Of a stretch of 9,291 bases of DNA, positions 5,883 to 9,291 are shown piece after piece. This DNA comes from Candidatus Shapirobacteria bacterium. GTDB lineage: Bacteria > Patescibacteriota > Microgenomatia > UBA12405 > JAHJSD01. The stretch lies in contig JALUUX010000061.1 in NCBI GenBank assembly GCA_027021145.1, forward strand, positions 1 to 9,291, read 5' to 3'. Every line of letters begins with the position of its first letter. The first letter of the stretch is position 1. Below the pieces are notes generated by a model, which saw nothing but the letters and a program-made list of their open reading frames with translations, did no database searches and had not been told where the DNA came from. The position numbers and the translations under genes were made by a program.

Positions 5883-5888
5883 ATTATA
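5883..5888 (-). promoter_or_regulatory. Consensus -10 element of the DUF763 gene
   Basis: A perfect TATAAT on the minus strand ends seven bases before the ATG at 5875 and four bases before that at 5878. No clear -35 is found 16-18 bp further upstream. The position predicts a leaderless mRNA and argues against the upstream start codon at 5902. Confidence 0.5.
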
Positions 5889-5934
5889 CCCTCAAGCATC
5901 ACACCAAAGATAAAGCGATTGATTCCTTGTAGGG

Positions 5935-5963
5935 TTGCTCTTTCAGAATTGCCTCATTAAGAT
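5935..5963 (+). promoter_or_regulatory. Predicted promoter of the RsmA-like gene, leaderless geometry
   Basis: TTGCTC (5935-5940) and TAAGAT (5958-5963) are exactly 17 bp apart, and six bases (TAAACT) separate the -10 from the ATG at 5970. This is the same spacing as at hsdM. No Shine-Dalgarno lies before the ATG. The hexamers match consensus only moderately. Confidence 0.45.
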
Positions 5964-5969
5964 TAAACT

Positions 5970-6839
5970 ATGAGTTTGCTTGACCAAACCCAAAAACTTT
6001 GCCAGAAATTAGACCTGACTCCTGACTTGAATTCTAGAGGTCAACACTTTTTGGTGAGCGAGGAAGTTAGAAATCAATTTCTTAGTCGAATTCCCTGCTT
6101 ACCCATTATCGAAATTGGTCCTGGCTTAGGGGTTATTACTGAACCGATGGCAAAAAGGGGACTACCAATTATGGTGGTAGAAATTGATCGCCGTTTCGCC
6201 CCGGTGCTTTTACCTCTTCAGAAAAGATATCCCAACCTAACTGTAGTTTTTGCTAATGCTTTGAAAATTAACTTTCGCCAAGAGGGGGAAAAACTTAGAG
6301 TTGGTAAAGAGGGTGTTTGGTTGGTTGGAGCTCTTCCCTATCAACTTGTTGAACCATTAATGTTAAAGCTTGCTAGAAATCCAGAGGAAAAAAGGGTGAT
6401 CGCGGGAGCGACCTTGTTGGTAAGCGAGCGCTCTGCTCGGCAAATGATTAAAGAGAGGCCTCCGCGAGCCAAATTAGGAATGCTAACTACCAGTTTATTT
6501 AAACCTCGGTTAGTTAAAATGGGTATTGACAAGAGCAACTTCTGGCCTCAACCACGGACTCGCTCCGCTATTATTGAACTTACTGGGTGGGGTCAAGGAG
6601 AGCTCCTGGTTCAGCCAGCCAATTTTCTCTGGCGCTATCTTTTTAGCCATTCTCGGGCCAAAATTAAAAACGCTCTTCGAGAGGGATTAATTGCTTGGCA
6701 ACAAGGAGGTTTAACTAAGAATCAGGCCCGAAGTCTTATTGTTCAGCTCAACCTTCCTGATCAATTACTAAATAAATCCACCGAACAACTTAATCGATCC
6801 GAGCTAGAAAAACTAGATCAGGCCCTATTCTCTCTCTAG
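5970..6839 (+). CDS. rsmA: RsmA/KsgA-like rRNA adenine dimethyltransferase, divergent active site
   Basis: The 289-residue product has the normal RsmA length and layout. SRGQHFLVSEEV (22-33) matches the family N-terminal LGQHFL motif. Motif I is EIGPGLG (48-54) and the ribose-binding acidic residue is E71 in EIDRR. FWPQPRTRSAIIEL (191-204) matches the conserved FxPxP segment, and FSHSRAKIKNAL (225-236) the C-terminal FxxRRK segment. RsmA dimethylates two adjacent adenines near the 3' end of 16S rRNA during small-subunit maturation. Two sites are unusual: motif IV, normally N-[LI]-P-Y, reads A121-L-P-Y, and the motif III Asp that normally contacts adenine appears as N96 (FANALKI). The enzyme may therefore be altered or act mainly as an assembly factor, or the family position may differ in this lineage. 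It is monocistronic, divergent from DUF763, and overlaps clpB tail to tail. Confidence 0.82.
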   Translation: MSLLDQTQKLCQKLDLTPDLNSRGQHFLVSEEVRNQFLSRIPCLPIIEIGPGLGVITEPMAKRGLPIMVVEIDRRFAPVLLPLQKRYPNLTVVFANALKINFRQEGEKLRVGKEGVWLVGALPYQLVEPLMLKLARNPEEKRVIAGATLLVSERSARQMIKERPPRAKLGMLTTSLFKPRLVKMGIDKSNFWPQPRTRSAIIELTGWGQGELLVQPANFLWRYLFSHSRAKIKNALREGLIAWQQGGLTKNQARSLIVQLNLPDQLLNKSTEQLNRSELEKLDQALFSL

Positions 6840-9291
6840 CCCTTCTTTTCTAGAGCAATCTCATCTTTTTTAACCTTGACTTCTATTTGATCTCCCTCCT
6901 TTACCTTTCCTTCAACTATCATCATCGCTAATGGATCAAGGATTTTGCTTTGGATTAGGCGCTTCAGGGGGCGGGCGCCAAAAGCGGGATCGTAGCCATG
7001 TTGCGCCAGCCACTTTTTAGCTTCCGGAGTTACTTTAATCCTAAGCCGTCGATCAGTCAAGCGCTGCTCAACTCGTTTGATCTGAAGTTCGACAATTTGC
7101 TCAATTTGTTTTTCTCCTAGAGATTCGAAAAGAATGATCTGATCTAAACGATTAATGAATTCTGGTTTAAAGGAGCGATGAACAATTTCCTGGACTTCTT
7201 GCTCCATCTCCTCTTTAGTTTTCTTACCTTCCGCATATTGTCGAATTACCTCGCTCCCTAAATTAGAGGTCATGATAATGACCGTATTTTTAAAATCAAC
7301 CGTTCGGCCCTTGCCGTCAGTTAATCGGCCGTCGTCTAGAACTTGGAGCAGGATGTTAAAAACCTGGGGGTGGGCTTTTTCGATTTCGTCTAACAAAACC
7401 ACCGTGTAGGGTCGCCGTCGAACTGATTCAGTTAATTGCCCACCCTCTTCATAGCCGACATAGCCTGGCGGAGCCCCAATCAACCGAGCCACCGAATGTT
7501 GTTCCATGTACTCACTCATATCAATCCGAATCATAGCCTCCTCGTCGTTAAAAAGCACTTCCGCTAAAGCTTTGGCCAGCTCAGTTTTACCCACTCCGGT
7601 CGGCCCGATGAACAAGAATGAGCCAATTGGTTTATTTTCTTCCTTGATTCCTGCTCGGGCTCGCCGGATGGCATTGGCCACTTCTTTGACCGCTTCTTCT
7701 TGATTGACTACTCTCTTGTGAAGTTCATCTTCTAAATGGGCTAATTTTTCTGACTCTGCGGCCACTAATCGCGAGACGGGAATACCAGTCCAGCGAGAAA
7801 CAATTTTGGCAATATCTTCTTCGGTTACCTCCTCTTTGATTAGGCGCTCATCAAGCAAAATGTTTTGCCATTTTTTCTCCCATTCTTTCAATTCTTTTTC
7901 TAGTTGAGGAATTTGACCGTATTTGATTTCTGCCGCTCGATTGAGATCTAATTCGCGCTCGGCTTGTTTTAATTCTTCCTGAAGTCGATCTAACTTGGCC
8001 TTCAATTCCCGCATTCGATTAACAATTTCTTTTTGCCGCTGCCAGGTAGCTTTTAGATCTCGGAGCTTTTCCTGCTTTTCTGCTAATTCTTTTTCCAATT
8101 TCTTTTGTCGCTCCTGAGCAGTTTGGCTTTTTTCTTTTTTAAGAGCGCGAAGCTCGATTTCAATTTGAGTAATTCGGCGTTGAAGCTCATCAAGCTCAGC
8201 TGGCATTGACTCTACTTCAATCTTTAGCGACGAAGCCGCCTCATCGATTAGGTCGATTGCCTTATCGGGTAGAAATCGGTCGCGAATGTAACGATCGGAT
8301 AAAACTGCGGCAGCAACAATAGCATCATCGCTAATCTTGATGCCATGATGAATCTCATATTTTTCTTTTAATCCCCGCAAAATAGCAATGGTGTCCTCTA
8401 CTGTGGGCTCCTCAACATAAACCGGCTGAAAGCGTCGCTCAAGGGCAGCGTCTTTTTCAATGTATTTGCGATATTCAGCTACTGTAGTGGCGCCAATGGC
8501 ATGGAGCGTCCCTCGCGCTAGGGCTGGTTTGAGCATATTGGCAGCATCCACGGCCCCCTCGGCGGCTCCGGCCCCGACCAGAGTGTGAAGTTCGTCAATA
8601 AAGAGGATGTATTTACCGGCTCCTGCCTCAATCTCTTTCAAAACTGCTTTAAGCCGTTCCTCAAATTCTCCCCGGAACTTGCTTCCGGCTAATAAGGCCG
8701 CCAGGTCTAAGGCCAAAATTTCTTTATTTTTCAGACTTTCGGGCACATCACCAGCCACAATCCGTTGGGCCAATCCCTCAACGATGGCCGTTTTTCCTAC
8801 TCCAGGATCACCGACTAGGACGGGGTTATTCTTAGTTCGTCGAGAAAGAATTTGCATTACTCGCCTAATTTCTCGATCGCGGCCAATTACCGGGTCTAAT
8901 TTGCCCTCCCGAGCCTGCTTGGTCAGATTGACGGTATATTTTTCCAAGACATTGTATTTTCCTTCCGGATCTTTGTCGGTCACCTTTTGATTGCCACGCA
9001 AATTCATGAGCACCTCCTTAATCTTATCTTTATCAATTCCTAATTTTTGGACAATTGCCCTGATCTCATCATCAACAGCTAAAAGGGCTAAAAACAGATG
9101 TTCCCGAGAAACAAACTCATCCCCAAAACTTTCTGCCTCTTTTTGGGCTTGAGCCAGAACTTGCCCCAATTCACGGGAAAGATAAACTTGGCCCAATTCT
9201 CCTCCCACCCGGGGTAAAGACTCTAGTCGGCGCTCGATTTCTTTGACTAAGTCTTCTAGACTCACCTCTAATTTCTTTAATACCTCCACGA
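6836..9291 (-). CDS. clpB: ATP-dependent disaggregase ClpB, N-terminus beyond right edge
   Basis: The frame is open to the window edge and gives 817 residues. Its first in-frame GTG (9289) is an internal valine, not the start, since roughly the first 60-70 residues of the ClpB N-domain are missing. Visible in order (numbered from that Val): second half of the N-domain (VYLSRELGQVL, 35-45); NBD1 with Walker A GDPGVGKT (160-167) and Walker B LFIDELH (229-235); the coiled-coil middle domain (about 360-480), which distinguishes ClpB from ClpA; NBD2 with Walker A GPTGVGKT (562-569) and Walker B LLDEIEK (632-638); and sensor-2 GARPLKR (771-777). ClpB hexamers thread aggregated proteins through a central pore with DnaK. 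No IGF/IGL-type ClpP loop is evident. The stop codon overlaps that of the RsmA-like gene. The promoter, where heat-shock control might be seen, is outside the window. Confidence 0.96.
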   Translation of the reverse strand, partial: VEVLKKLEVSLEDLVKEIERRLESLPRVGGELGQVYLSRELGQVLAQAQKEAESFGDEFVSREHLFLALLAVDDEIRAIVQKLGIDKDKIKEVLMNLRGNQKVTDKDPEGKYNVLEKYTVNLTKQAREGKLDPVIGRDREIRRVMQILSRRTKNNPVLVGDPGVGKTAIVEGLAQRIVAGDVPESLKNKEILALDLAALLAGSKFRGEFEERLKAVLKEIEAGAGKYILFIDELHTLVGAGAAEGAVDAANMLKPALARGTLHAIGATTVAEYRKYIEKDAALERRFQPVYVEEPTVEDTIAILRGLKEKYEIHHGIKISDDAIVAAAVLSDRYIRDRFLPDKAIDLIDEAASSLKIEVESMPAELDELQRRITQIEIELRALKKEKSQTAQERQKKLEKELAEKQEKLRDLKATWQRQKEIVNRMRELKAKLDRLQEELKQAERELDLNRAAEIKYGQIPQLEKELKEWEKKWQNILLDERLIKEEVTEEDIAKIVSRWTGIPVSRLVAAESEKLAHLEDELHKRVVNQEEAVKEVANAIRRARAGIKEENKPIGSFLFIGPTGVGKTELAKALAEVLFNDEEAMIRIDMSEYMEQHSVARLIGAPPGYVGYEEGGQLTESVRRRPYTVVLLDEIEKAHPQVFNILLQVLDDGRLTDGKGRTVDFKNTVIIMTSNLGSEVIRQYAEGKKTKEEMEQEVQEIVHRSFKPEFINRLDQIILFESLGEKQIEQIVELQIKRVEQRLTDRRLRIKVTPEAKKWLAQHGYDPAFGARPLKRLIQSKILDPLAMMIVEGKVKEGDQIEVKVKKDEIALEKKG

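Noticed and set aside
8607..8990. A 127-codon plus-strand frame opposite clpB
   Set aside because: It lies antisense to the conserved NBD1 of ClpB; the composition is what the complement of such a gene gives.
1..9291. tRNA, rRNA, riboswitch or CRISPR array
   Set aside because: I saw no cloverleaf with a T-loop signature, no rRNA-like sequence and no regularly spaced repeats; the only direct repeats are the pair at 667-718 and 2527-2573. Reading by eye cannot exclude a weak structured RNA.

Overview
The window looks like part of a bacterial chromosome from an uncultivated lineage, most plausibly the Candidate Phyla Radiation (Patescibacteria). This is an inference. It rests on the AT-rich composition, the mix of bacterial housekeeping genes with families common in CPR and archaea (DUF234-type ATPase, DUF763, DUF3850), a membrane-anchored nuclease with a small Cys-rich tail domain, the near absence of Shine-Dalgarno sites, and bacterial -35/-10 promoters. 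TGA is read as stop.

Left part (1-725). The 5' end of a type I restriction-modification methyltransferase gene (hsdM, minus strand) runs off the left edge. Upstream of it on the same strand is a small DUF3850/ASCH gene, followed by an intergenic stretch with two GAA-loop hairpins.

Likely inserted segment (about 667-2573). A minus-strand ATPase gene of the ATPase_2/DUF234 family and a truncated, frameshifted gene remnant lie between two nearly identical direct repeats of about 50 bp. The right repeat is the start of the thermonuclease gene. The left repeat is a second copy of that start which dies after 15 codons. This looks like the scar of an integration or a recombination-mediated duplication at the 5' end of the nuclease gene.

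Centre (2545-5902). A membrane-anchored staphylococcal-nuclease-like enzyme (plus strand) ends at a compound terminator and faces a minus-strand pair: Nudix hydrolase, then NYN-domain (PIN-like) RNase. Upstream of that pair is a DUF763 gene.

Right part (5970-9291). A divergent KsgA/RsmA-like methyltransferase (plus strand) overlaps tail to tail by four bases with clpB (minus strand), whose N-terminus lies beyond the right edge. The methyltransferase lacks two usually conserved active-site residues.

The genes do not form one pathway. Themes are nucleic-acid processing (HsdM, DUF3850, nuclease, NYN, DUF763 with a helix-hairpin-helix), nucleotide clean-up (Nudix) and core maintenance (RsmA-like, ClpB). 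The most striking cross-cutting pattern is that several genes have a -10-like hexamer only 6-7 nt before the start codon and no usable Shine-Dalgarno, which suggests leaderless mRNAs.
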